The position numbers and the translations under genes are program-made. DNA of 18,658 nucleotides from SIG459 sp045532145 (GTDB lineage: Bacteria; Bacillota; Clostridia; Oscillospirales; Oscillospiraceae), in assembly GCA_045532145.1 (NCBI GenBank), contig JAZSFJ010000124.1, positions 1-18,658 of the forward strand, written 5' to 3'. A model generated the notes under the pieces. The model searched no databases. It had not been told where the DNA came from and worked only from the letters and a program-made list of their open reading frames with translations. Positions 1-7,700 of the stretch are shown here, piece by piece. Positions within the stretch are counted from its first letter, which is position 1; the number at the start of each line of letters is the position of its first letter.

Positions 1-241
1 TGAAGTCACCCCGCCCTACTGGTGAAGTGGGTAGGCGATTATGTGGTCGCCGTGGCGCATTGCTGATTTGCAGGATATGCCGCATGGCGCGCCGGGGTCG
101 TCGCGCCCTACGGGTGCAAAACGAAGTATTGCAGATTAGCCGAGGTAGTGTGTATGCGCAGGCTTAACCTCACGGCGGGAGCAAGCCCCCCCGCCCTACG
201 GTCATTACGCACGGTGCGCCGGGGCGACGCGCCGTGCCCAA
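1..241. repeat. Cluster of four short GC-rich hairpin repeats (REP-like)
   Basis: The stretch holds four small palindromes, three of them ending in a CCCTAC tail. At 1-20 is a GTGAAGTCAC-type unit cut by the window edge. At 86-114 is a GGCGCG/CGCGCC hairpin. At 174-200 is a GGCGGG/CCCGCC hairpin with an AGCAAGC loop. At 209-237 is a GCACGGTGCG/CGCGCCGTGC hairpin. The same unit types recur at 8251-8388 and 11165-11191. No coding capacity is evident. They look like interspersed REP-type elements and could also fold as 3' structures on the mRNA of the minus-strand gene ending at 254, although no T-run follows them. Confidence 0.75.
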
Positions 242-253
242 AGGTCGTCTATT

Positions 254-1657
254 TTATTCCCACAATATGGACATGCTGTCATAGTAGTTGCCGCGGACGC
301 CGCGCCATTGGTCGTCGGCGTTGAGGCAGAGGCTGGAGTCACAGTCGGCGAAGCAGCGAAGGCCAGTTTCGTCGAACACGGCGTAGTAAAAGTCGCCGCT
401 GTAATATTCGTTTATATCAAGCATAGCCTTGAAGCCACCGAGGGCCAGGCGGCTGCCATCCCAGGCCGTGTCCTGAACGCGATAGATATCATATAATTCC
501 CCCGCTATGGAGTTGTTCACCTTAAAGCGGAGAATATACTCGCCCATTTCATCCCGCTCAACAAGAGCAAGGCGCTCCCCCTCAAGGGCGAAAACAATAT
601 AATCTCCCCCGTCGATGTACTGCCATGCTCCAGCAATATCTCCCTTGTCCAGCAGAAGCTCCTGCTCCGTCTCCATGGTCTTTTCATCTATGACATACAA
701 CCAAAGTTCGTCTTCTATGGCTCCAATGAGGATCATGTTTTCCTTCCTATCATCGGGAATAATCCAGTATACCCGAAAAGCCTCATCCAAGGGCTTCACC
801 GTAGAGAGGCCGTCGAAATCCACAAAGTATACTCCGTTATTCAGACTATAGGGCAGGCGATATATTCCGTATCCACCGGGAATTAGGCTAGTGTCCACAA
901 GCTCGCCGTCATTACTCGAGCGGTTATTAATTGTGAAGTAAACGGCGTCCGGAAATATTACAGACTCGGTCCTGAAATTGAAGTTATCAGCTCCACCGCT
1001 GCCTCCTCCTATGCCGTTAATATTCCCCTTATCATCCTTACGCATGGAGATATAGGTCATTTCGTCCTCAAGGACAGGGATACGGAAATAGTCATTCAGA
1101 AGCTGCCACGCGCTCTCGTTATTCTCCTCGTTATTCCACTCTGAGACGGGGTCATTCATATTCATCGAAAGGCCGGGTAAATCAATACTGCCGTCTATGG
1201 GGTAATAGTCAATGTAATCTTTCAAATACACTGATGTGCCTGCCTCTGCTCCGGGAGCAAGGCTCATATAGAGCTCATAGTAGGCCTTTCCAATTCCGGT
1301 GAGTTTATCTCCATATTCCTCTACTACACGAGGTCCGGGGTTATACTGGGAGCCTGACAGATATATTCCTGAATGGCCCCATTCTCCCTCGCCGTAATCT
1401 GGCTTCACGCTTGAGCGAAAGACGCTATGTCTCAGGCCGGGCTCTCCGGCCCGGAAGGGAGTTTCCCAGAAAAGATGGTCATCCAGATTGGTACGAACAG
1501 TAATGCTCAGCCCCTCCGCTGCGGCTATGTCGCCCACGCGGACTATCTCCTGAACGTCCACCATGTCGGCGGTTTTATTAATATCCGCAAAAAACCATAT
1601 TCCAAAGGCCAACACTAAGGCAAAGCATACAAGGAAGATAATAAGGCTTTTTTTCAT
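254..1657 (-). CDS. Membrane-anchored extracellular protein of unknown function, last gene of the GntR/ABC operon
   Basis: I do not recognise this 467-residue protein. The start at 1657 gives MKKSLIIFL followed by one hydrophobic segment (about residues 4-22) and then a long polar, acidic, aromatic-rich region, so it is probably an outward-facing single-span protein. A start 27 bases upstream would lie inside the preceding ABC gene and is less likely; a GGGGAGAGGAG stretch precedes the chosen ATG. The C-terminal half has repeated strand-rich segments such as LWLYVIDEK, YIVFALEGE and FYYAVFDETG, which suggests a beta-propeller-like fold (inference). It begins 7 bases after the ATPase gene ends, so it is very likely co-transcribed with the ABC transporter and could be its extracellular sensor or accessory subunit. 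A hairpin repeat cluster follows its stop. Confidence 0.85.
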   Translation of the reverse strand: MKKSLIIFLVCFALVLAFGIWFFADINKTADMVDVQEIVRVGDIAAAEGLSITVRTNLDDHLFWETPFRAGEPGLRHSVFRSSVKPDYGEGEWGHSGIYLSGSQYNPGPRVVEEYGDKLTGIGKAYYELYMSLAPGAEAGTSVYLKDYIDYYPIDGSIDLPGLSMNMNDPVSEWNNEENNESAWQLLNDYFRIPVLEDEMTYISMRKDDKGNINGIGGGSGGADNFNFRTESVIFPDAVYFTINNRSSNDGELVDTSLIPGGYGIYRLPYSLNNGVYFVDFDGLSTVKPLDEAFRVYWIIPDDRKENMILIGAIEDELWLYVIDEKTMETEQELLLDKGDIAGAWQYIDGGDYIVFALEGERLALVERDEMGEYILRFKVNNSIAGELYDIYRVQDTAWDGSRLALGGFKAMLDINEYYSGDFYYAVFDETGLRCFADCDSSLCLNADDQWRGVRGNYYDSMSILWE

Positions 1658-1664
1658 AGCCTCA

Positions 1665-2399
1665 TCACTCCTCTCCCCCACCAAGCTCGTCCAGAGCCCG
1701 GCTTACACGGTCGGCACGGTAGTTATAGGTGCTCTTAATATAGTCCATAAGGCTCTGTCCCCGTTCCTCAAGCTCAAGGGTGCTCACATCGCCCACTATC
1801 TCTCCCTTTCTTATGAGCACAGCGCGGCCTATAAACTCGCTTACCTCCTCTATAAGGTGGGTAGAGAGTATCACCGTCTCACGGGGTTCAAGGATGCCCA
1901 GCAGCACCTTATAAAAGTCCTCCCGGTTGAACACATCGTTTCCTGCAAAGGGCTCGTCCATAAGGATATAGTCCGCCCCCTGACAAAGGGCGCAGATAAC
2001 CTCGAACTGGTTTTTCTGGCCTGTGGAGAAGCTCTTTATGCGCTTATTCATGGGCAGGTCGAAAAACTCCATCAGGGCTCTAAAGCGCTTTTCGGAAAAG
2101 CCGGGAAAATGCTCCCGGTAAAAGCCCATGTGTGCCTTTGCGTCAAGATTGGGGAAGAAGCTGTGCTCGCAGGTAGCGAAGGAGAGCTTTTCTATATTCT
2201 TTCGGCTGATAGGCTGCCCGTCCAGACTTACCTCGCCCTCACAGGCTATGAGGCCCAGAACGCATTTCATAAAGGTGGTTTTACCGGCGCCATTTTCACC
2301 GAAAAGGCCCACTATCTCACCCCGGAGAAGACTGAGGCTCACAGTGTCCAGAGCCTTTTTCTTCCCGTAGCTTTTGGAAAGATTTTTTATTTCCAGCAT
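1665..2399 (-). CDS. ABC transporter ATP-binding protein
   Basis: A 244-residue cytoplasmic nucleotide-binding subunit that would energise the membrane proteins encoded just upstream. The Walker A motif GENGAGKTT lies around residues 34-42. The signature motif is a variant, STGQK rather than LSGGQ. Walker B is ILMDEP, and the H-loop is in LSTHLIEE. Length and motif order fit the YtrB/CcmA-like ATPases that accompany YtrA-type GntR regulators. Its ATG at 2399 follows the preceding stop with a single base between them (TGA-T-ATG), indicating translational coupling. The variant signature loop is common in this subfamily and does not by itself suggest inactivity. The substrate cannot be told from sequence; relatives handle antimicrobial peptides or wall-active compounds. 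Confidence 0.93.
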   Translation of the reverse strand: MLEIKNLSKSYGKKKALDTVSLSLLRGEIVGLFGENGAGKTTFMKCVLGLIACEGEVSLDGQPISRKNIEKLSFATCEHSFFPNLDAKAHMGFYREHFPGFSEKRFRALMEFFDLPMNKRIKSFSTGQKNQFEVICALCQGADYILMDEPFAGNDVFNREDFYKVLLGILEPRETVILSTHLIEEVSEFIGRAVLIRKGEIVGDVSTLELEERGQSLMDYIKSTYNYRADRVSRALDELGGGEE

Positions 2400-2400
2400 A

Positions 2401-2913
2401 TCAAAACTCCCTCCAATACATTATGTTCCAGTTTTCAATCAATAGTCTCAGCTGACTGTCCGCCCTCAGATGCTCGGGGCTCACTGCCATATAGATACCG
2501 TAGCATATAAAGAAGAGTACAACAGCCACAAAGGCAGCGACCGTCGCAGAGATAAGGGGAAAGCTGAGGCACCTGCGGTGGAGCTCCCATTTTTGAGGCA
2601 GACGGCGCATGAGATATATGCTTTTACTGCCGATATGATGATGGGCATAGTGCATAATTATGGCCGCCAGCATTATGGCAATAAAGATGGGAAAGAAAAA
2701 AAGGCCGTTACCCATTACCTCATAAAAGGGCCTCATGACTGCTGTGGAGTCCTTCAGCTGCCCCAGAGCATAGCCTATGCGGGCCCAGAACCCCAAAAGG
2801 CACCATGCGGAAGCACCGGACAGCAGTCCAATAAAAAGAGACCTTTCATTTTCCCAGTCAAATCCGGGAGGAAAAAGTCGCTCCCACTTAGCTTTCGAGA
2901 CTTGCTTCTTCAT
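2401..2913 (-). CDS. Small membrane protein, probable ABC permease subunit
   Basis: A 170-residue protein with three clear hydrophobic segments, roughly residues 25-50 (FIGLLSGASAWCLLGFW), 70-95 (FFFPIFIAIMLAAIIMHY) and 115-143 (ATVAAFVAVVLFFICYGIY). I chose the ATG at 2913 because GGAGG lies six bases upstream; an earlier in-frame start would be further from that site. The first 26 bases overlap the end of the preceding membrane-protein gene. It has no recognisable family motif, but its place between another membrane protein and the ATPase makes it a likely transmembrane partner of the transporter. A histidine-rich patch (HYAHHH) follows the second segment. Confidence 0.85.
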   Translation of the reverse strand: MKKQVSKAKWERLFPPGFDWENERSLFIGLLSGASAWCLLGFWARIGYALGQLKDSTAVMRPFYEVMGNGLFFFPIFIAIMLAAIIMHYAHHHIGSKSIYLMRRLPQKWELHRRCLSFPLISATVAAFVAVVLFFICYGIYMAVSPEHLRADSQLRLLIENWNIMYWREF

Positions 2914-3628
2914 AGTCCACCTCCGCGTCACCTGTGTAGACGCCCACCATGCTTATAAGAAGAATAAACAAAAATGCAAAAATCAAAAATCCGTCGTAGC
3001 TCGGCTCAAATGCCTCTGCACGGAATGTCCCTGCCAAAAGAGCTATGGCAAGTGCCGGGCCAAAGCCAGCCTTTTTGCCACGGCGTAGCTTAAATGCAGC
3101 AGCCGCGGCCATTCCCCCTAGACACAGTGCCTCAATAAGATTGCGGACAAGGCGGCTTACATCCTCAAAGGGCAGAAGAGAGTGGATAAAGTAGCTTCTG
3201 AAAGCGGAGAGATACAGGCTCTGGTGGCTCACCACATCCGAGGATGCATAGCTCAGATGCCACTTTCCCAATGCATGGAGGATAAGCACCTGCCAGGCCC
3301 AGAGGATGAGAAAGCAAAGGCTGCCGCAAAGCCAGTGCCAGTACATCACGCCTTTCTCGCTGACAGAAAGCCGGGCCAGTGTGTAGCGGGGCTTAGCTGA
3401 GCCGGAGGTACAGACACCAAGCAGAATAATCTGCACAAGGGCACAGGCAAATATATAAGCGTAATAGAAACCGCTGCTGTCGATAAGCTCAAAAAATATC
3501 CGATTGCCGCTGTCCTTTGTAAGAGCGAACAGAGCAATGTCAGCTGCGGCAAGTGCAAGGAGCACAAGGAGCAGCTTATATACGATGCTCCTTGTTGCAA
3601 GCATCAGCAAAGATAAATGCTTTTTCAT
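2888..3628 (-). CDS. Multi-span membrane protein, probable ABC permease subunit
   Basis: This 246-residue protein has about six hydrophobic segments, including YKLLLVLLALAAADIALFAL near the N-terminus, FACALVQIILLGVC, LCGSLCFLILWAWQVLIL, GFGPALAIALLAGTF and FLIFAFLFILLISMVGVY near the C-terminus. This fits the channel-forming half of an ABC-2-like transporter. Its ATG shares one base with the stop of the GntR gene (TGATG), so translation is coupled to the repressor gene. The 3' end overlaps the next membrane-protein gene by 26 bases. I cannot assign a named family. The second-to-last gene region is rich in short charged loops (RRGKK), placing those loops inside by the positive-inside rule. 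Confidence 0.87.
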   Translation of the reverse strand: MKKHLSLLMLATRSIVYKLLLVLLALAAADIALFALTKDSGNRIFFELIDSSGFYYAYIFACALVQIILLGVCTSGSAKPRYTLARLSVSEKGVMYWHWLCGSLCFLILWAWQVLILHALGKWHLSYASSDVVSHQSLYLSAFRSYFIHSLLPFEDVSRLVRNLIEALCLGGMAAAAAFKLRRGKKAGFGPALAIALLAGTFRAEAFEPSYDGFLIFAFLFILLISMVGVYTGDAEVDYEEASLES

Positions 3629-4011
3629 CAGTTTTCCTCTCCTTCCCAGAATCTTTCTATGAGCCCTTGAGCCTCGCTGAGGCTGATGCCCATCTGTCGC
3701 AGTACACGGACAGCAGCCCGTGCATCGGACTCCACGAGCTCCCTTTTTATCCTTTCAAGGGCCCTGGGACTGAGCACCACAAAGCTCTTTGCACCAGAGT
3801 GAGAGGCTATGAGCCCCTCATCCTCAAGGAGCCTGTAGGCCTTCTGCACCGTGTTGGGGTTAACTCCAAGCAAGGCTGAGAGCACTCGGCGGGAGGGCAA
3901 TTCGTCTCCGTTTTCCACCGTTCCGGCAATCATTCCACGCTTTATATGGAGGATTATCTGCTGATAAATGGGCCCAGAGTCCTCCATTTTGAATTTTTCA
4001 AATGAAATCAT
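3628..4011 (-). CDS. GntR-family transcriptional regulator, YtrA type
   Basis: A 127-residue one-domain-plus-tail regulator. The N-terminal winged helix-turn-helix covers about residues 10-75 with the typical PIYQQI, SRRVLSALLGVNPNTVQKAY and LLEDEGLI elements. The short tail (about 50 residues) lacks a large ligand-binding domain, which is the YtrA pattern. The start is set at 4011, where GAGAGG lies four to five bases upstream; the in-frame extension to 4113 would run through the promoter and operator and is rejected. It heads the operon with two membrane proteins and an ABC ATPase and probably represses it. A palindrome over the promoter's -10 region is the likely binding site, implying autoregulation that is relieved by a wall-active or other inducer (inference). 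Confidence 0.93.
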   Translation of the reverse strand: MISFEKFKMEDSGPIYQQIILHIKRGMIAGTVENGDELPSRRVLSALLGVNPNTVQKAYRLLEDEGLIASHSGAKSFVVLSPRALERIKRELVESDARAAVRVLRQMGISLSEAQGLIERFWEGEEN

Positions 4012-4044
4012 TTTACCTCTCTCCACAAACCGTGTTAGTTGAGT

Positions 4045-4091
4045 AATACAGTTTCTAACCGTATTATATGGGTAATACAGTTTAAAGTCAA
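4045..4091 (-). promoter_or_regulatory. Promoter and operator of the GntR/ABC operon
   Basis: Read on the minus strand, TTGACT (4091-4086) is separated by 17 bases from TATAAT (4068-4063), a near-consensus sigma-A promoter. A palindrome TAATAC-N11-GTATTA (4045-4066) overlaps the -10 element and extends just downstream. The 12-mer GTAATACAGTTT also occurs twice as direct repeats at 4043-4054 and 4072-4083, the second within the spacer. This is where a self-repressing GntR protein would be expected to bind. Confidence 0.85.
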
Positions 4092-4118
4092 GGGGAAAGA
4101 TATAAAAAATCATTATTG

Positions 4119-4269
4119 AGCCTTCCCCTGGGGGAAGGTGGCCCGCAGGGCCGGATGAGGGAAGATGAGACAGCTACTGCGACCTCGCCCCAGACTGAGC
4201 TATTCGCGCCAGTGTACCGCAACGTCCCTCATCAGTCAGCTTCGCTGACAGCTTCCCCCAGGGGATGCT
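4119..4269. repeat. Interspersed imperfect inverted-repeat element, about 150 bp
   Basis: The left arm starts AGCCTTCCCCTGGGGGAAGG and runs on through GGATGAGGGA. The right arm, read in reverse complement, starts AGCATCCCCTGGGGGAAGC and runs through CTGATGAGGGA. The arms also contain internal small hairpins (GGCCCGCAGGGCC; CAGCTTCGCTG). A related element lies at 17770-17900. No ORF with coding signals is present. This is a MITE-like or structured intergenic repeat placed exactly between two divergent operons. Confidence 0.8.
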
Positions 4270-4293
4270 ATAGTCGTTTTCAGCTTTTCCCTG

Positions 4294-4339
4294 TTGACAT
4301 TGTAAACAGCTTGTGTTATGCTGAGTTTACAATGTAAAC
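4294..4339 (+). promoter_or_regulatory. Promoter and operator of the BlaI/M56 operon
   Basis: TTGACA (4294-4299), 17-base spacer and TATGCT (4317-4322) form a strong sigma-A promoter. An 11-base perfect inverted repeat, ACATTGTAAAC at 4297-4307 and GTTTACAATGT at 4325-4335, brackets the promoter core with a 17-base gap. The right arm is also part of its own palindrome TTTACA-A-TGTAAA (4326-4338). TACA/TGTA half-sites are typical of BlaI/MecI/CopY operators, so the downstream repressor probably controls this promoter. Confidence 0.87.
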
Positions 4340-4373
4340 TGTACGTGATTCTACAGCAAAGGAGGTTGACATA

Positions 4374-4763
4374 ATGTTAAATCATGAGATAAGTCTGACA
4401 CCCACAGAATGGCATCTTATGGAGTGTCTCTGGGAGCGCTCTCCACGCACCGGGCGGGAGGCCACGGAGCACATGGCAAAAAGCGTGGGTTGGACCCGCT
4501 CCACTACTCTGACCATGCTCCGACGTATGACGGAAAAGGGCCTCATCCGCTGCGACGAAGGCGGCGGGCTCAAGAGCTATTCCCCTCTTATTGAGCGGGA
4601 GGAGGCGGTTATGCGTGAGACTGAGGACTTTCTGGGCCGGGTATACCACGGCTCCCTGAGTCTGATGCTCACTGCCATGACAGAGAAAACCGCCCTCAGC
4701 GACCACGAGATAGCCGAGCTATACGACATACTGAAAAAGGCGGAGGAGGCGAACAAGTCATGA
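4374..4763 (+). CDS. BlaI/MecI/CopY-family transcriptional repressor
   Basis: A 129-residue winged-helix repressor of the length usual for the family. The DNA-binding part (about residues 1-75) shows LTPTEWHLMECLW, a recognition segment GWTRSTTLTMLRRMTEKGLI and a wing ending in YSPLI. The C-terminal part (about 85-125) would be the dimerisation helices, containing ISLTPT-independent segments such as ALSDHEIAELYDILKKAEE. An AAAGGAGG ribosome site precedes the ATG. Its stop overlaps the start of the M56 gene as ATGA, the classical repressor-protease pairing. In BlaI/BlaR1 systems the repressor is inactivated after the sensor protease is triggered. Here the operator sits at its own promoter, implying autoregulation. 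The inducer is not likely to be assumed to be a beta-lactam because the partner lacks that sensor. Confidence 0.95.
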   Translation: MLNHEISLTPTEWHLMECLWERSPRTGREATEHMAKSVGWTRSTTLTMLRRMTEKGLIRCDEGGGLKSYSPLIEREEAVMRETEDFLGRVYHGSLSLMLTAMTEKTALSDHEIAELYDILKKAEEANKS

Positions 4764-7700
4764 TAGGCTGGATAATCTCTTCTTCCGTGCTTATTCTTGT
4801 TATCATCCTTATCCGCAGGATACTCAGAGGCAGAATGAGCCTCCGCCTCCAATACGCCCTTTGGGCTCTCGTACTTATAAGGCTGCTTCTCCCCTTTTCA
4901 CTATTTGAAAGCAGTTTCAGCATTATGAATCTGGCAAACAAAGCGCCGGGCATGGAGCTTATGGAGACCGCCGGTGAGCTTCAGGGCATGGAGGAAATTG
5001 AGTTTACTCCCATCGAGCCCACAATTTCCACCACAGCAACAGACCTTGCCCCCATTGCTCCCCCCAGCTTTGGCAATGTCAGCGGCTATTACCCCGGGGA
5101 CAGCGACCACGCTTTCCCCACACAGATAATGAATAATGCCACAGTAGAGGAATTTCAGCAGCTTGAAAAGGCCATAAAGGCACAGGATATCCTTATTCCC
5201 ATTTGGCTCATCGGCTCGGCAATAATGGCGGCCTATTTCCTGTTTACCAATCTGCGTTTCGCCGGAGCTTTGCGCAGAAGCCGCCGGGAGAAGGAGATCC
5301 CGGGGAGCATTATTCCTGTGTATGTCTCCGAAATCATACCCACCCCCTGTCTTTTCGGAATATTCCGCCCCGCCGTGTATGTAACCCCGGACTGTGAAAA
5401 GGACCTGGGCACCCTCCGCCATGTACTGGCCCACGAGACCACCCATTACCGTCACGGGGACAATATCTGGGCAGTGCTGCGCTGCCTTGCACTGGCTGTG
5501 CACTGGTACAATCCCTTTGTGTGGTGGGCAGCCGTCCTCAGCAAGCGGGACGGGGAGCTTGCCTGCGATGAGGGGGCAATTCGCCGCCTCGGCGAAAACG
5601 AGCGTGCCCCCTATGGCCGCACCCTCATCGGCATGACCTGCCAGCGCAATGATTTGGGCGCTCTTGCCCACACCGCCACCACCATGACCGGCAGCAAAAA
5701 GAGCATAAAAGAACGTGTCATGCTCATTGCAAAAAAGCCCAAGATGGCGGTTTACACCCTTGTGGCGGTGATACTCATAGCTGCCGCAGCAGTTGGCTGC
5801 ACCTTCTCGGGAGCAAGCAGCGGCTTCACGGACAGGGAGGCCCGTAGGGAAGCTCTTCCTCTGGCCGAAACCACAGCTTTCCAAAACGGCCTTGAGTTAG
5901 AGGGCAAGGGAATAGTCAGCCGCGACAATGGCTATATTCTGGAAGCCGGGGACGGTCTGCGGCAGCAGTATGTTTCCGTGAAATTTGCTCTCAAAAACTC
6001 CCCTTTCCATATTGTTGTGGACTTCGCCATGCTGGACGAAAAGGGACAGAGCTACGGTGAACCTTTTTCTGCAAGCATTTACATATCAAGGGCCAGTATG
6101 CCCATCATTGAAGAAATAAGCTCCGTTGAGAGCGTTGAGCTTTGGAAAATAGGCTATGAAAACCCCATAGTCCCAACAAACAATGAACAGGAGATTCTGG
6201 ACTATCTGGCTCAATTTGAGTACGGCGACTACATCAGACATCAAAGCGAGATTTCCGAGGGCTTCAACGACGAGGGCTTCGTGGTGTATTTCTCCGATGG
6301 CAGCAGCCTTACAATAGGTTTGGATGCCGCTGAGCGCCATCATGTTGTACGCCCGGAGATGGAAAGCTGGCTGGAGGAAATATTCGAATCAGCGAAATTC
6401 CCCATTGACATCCCCGATGATTTTATCTCCGTAGACAAGGACATTATTTCTTCAACCATCGAATACAGCATTATCCAGCTCGCTCTCGAACGGGTGGAAA
6501 AAGACATTATCCATTATGAGCAGGTGGGAACACACATCATTGATGCCAAGCTCACAGGTCTCACCCAGATACCAACCGGCACTGTTGACCAATACGGTAA
6601 CGGCATCAATATGTATCTGATGGAATACCGCCTGCTTCCGGAGGATGTTGACAGCGTTATGATGGTTGGCGGCATAAAAATTGAGGACGGCTGGATAACA
6701 GAATCCGGCAGCGGAGGCCAGCCTCTTTTGATGTGCTATATGGCTGACGGTATGTTTGCAGGCTATCCCGGACACACAAGCACAAACAGAGTTGAGGAAG
6801 AATATGTTGGCGAAGGATTGCGCGAAAAGTACGAAGATGCCTACACCGCCGCCTGCATGGAATACTACAAAAAGCTGGTAAGTGAAAAGGAATATGACTA
6901 CTATGTATTGATACAAACAGGCGGAACTGGCATTCCTCCCCATTATCACCTCAAATATGAACGGACGTGGACTGAAGACGGATGGATCTCTGCCGATGGC
7001 AAGCCGCTAAATATTTTGGATGCCAACATCCCTACGATCTCCATTGCAGACCATCCCGGCACTCTTCCCGGTTATGTGGAGCTTGACATTCACTACAACT
7101 CCTTTATAACCCGAAGCGGAATAAACATCTATCGTGAAAACCTCGAGATTGTAAACTATAACAACACAAACTTTTACGATGCCGATGATCTTTATGCTCT
7201 TGACCCCGGCAGCTACTATGTGACCTTCGACATAGTAGTCCCTCACAGATATATCGAAGAAGAGGATATGTGGGAAGAAAGCTGCTATAGCTGCGTCTTC
7301 CGTCTGGAAGTCACGCCAAACGAGGAGGGTACGTTCTACTTCACCGGAGATGCGGAGAGCCTTGTGGAGCTTTACGCCCGGGAGGTACACGCCAAAGAGA
7401 TGCTCGCCGTGGAGGGTGACTATGCCATCACGGATTACAAGCTCGTTTCCTGCGATGTTTATGCTGAGCGTGTTGACGGAGCGGTCATCATCGGTGAAAT
7501 GCACTACGCTATCAGCCCCGTGAACTGGAATTTCCCCGATTGGTGGGCAGGCTCCGGCATGGAGGAAGGCGAAGGCGAATACGAGGGTATGTGGATACGC
7601 CATAACCAGTTCACCCTTGAAGCCCGCGGTGATGGCTTTTGGAAATGTACCGGCCTTGCTACCGGCGGCGGTGGCGGCTGGGGCTTCATAAATAACCACA

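Noticed and set aside
1..241. Possible CRISPR array
   Set aside because: Repeats are of several types, irregularly spaced and palindromic with variable spacers; no cas genes are present.
1563..2510. A 315-codon plus-strand open frame
   Set aside because: Antisense to the ABC ATPase with intact Walker motifs.
4119..4269. Transposase or insertion sequence
   Set aside because: The inverted-repeat elements have no coding frame for a transposase, so they are listed only as repeats.
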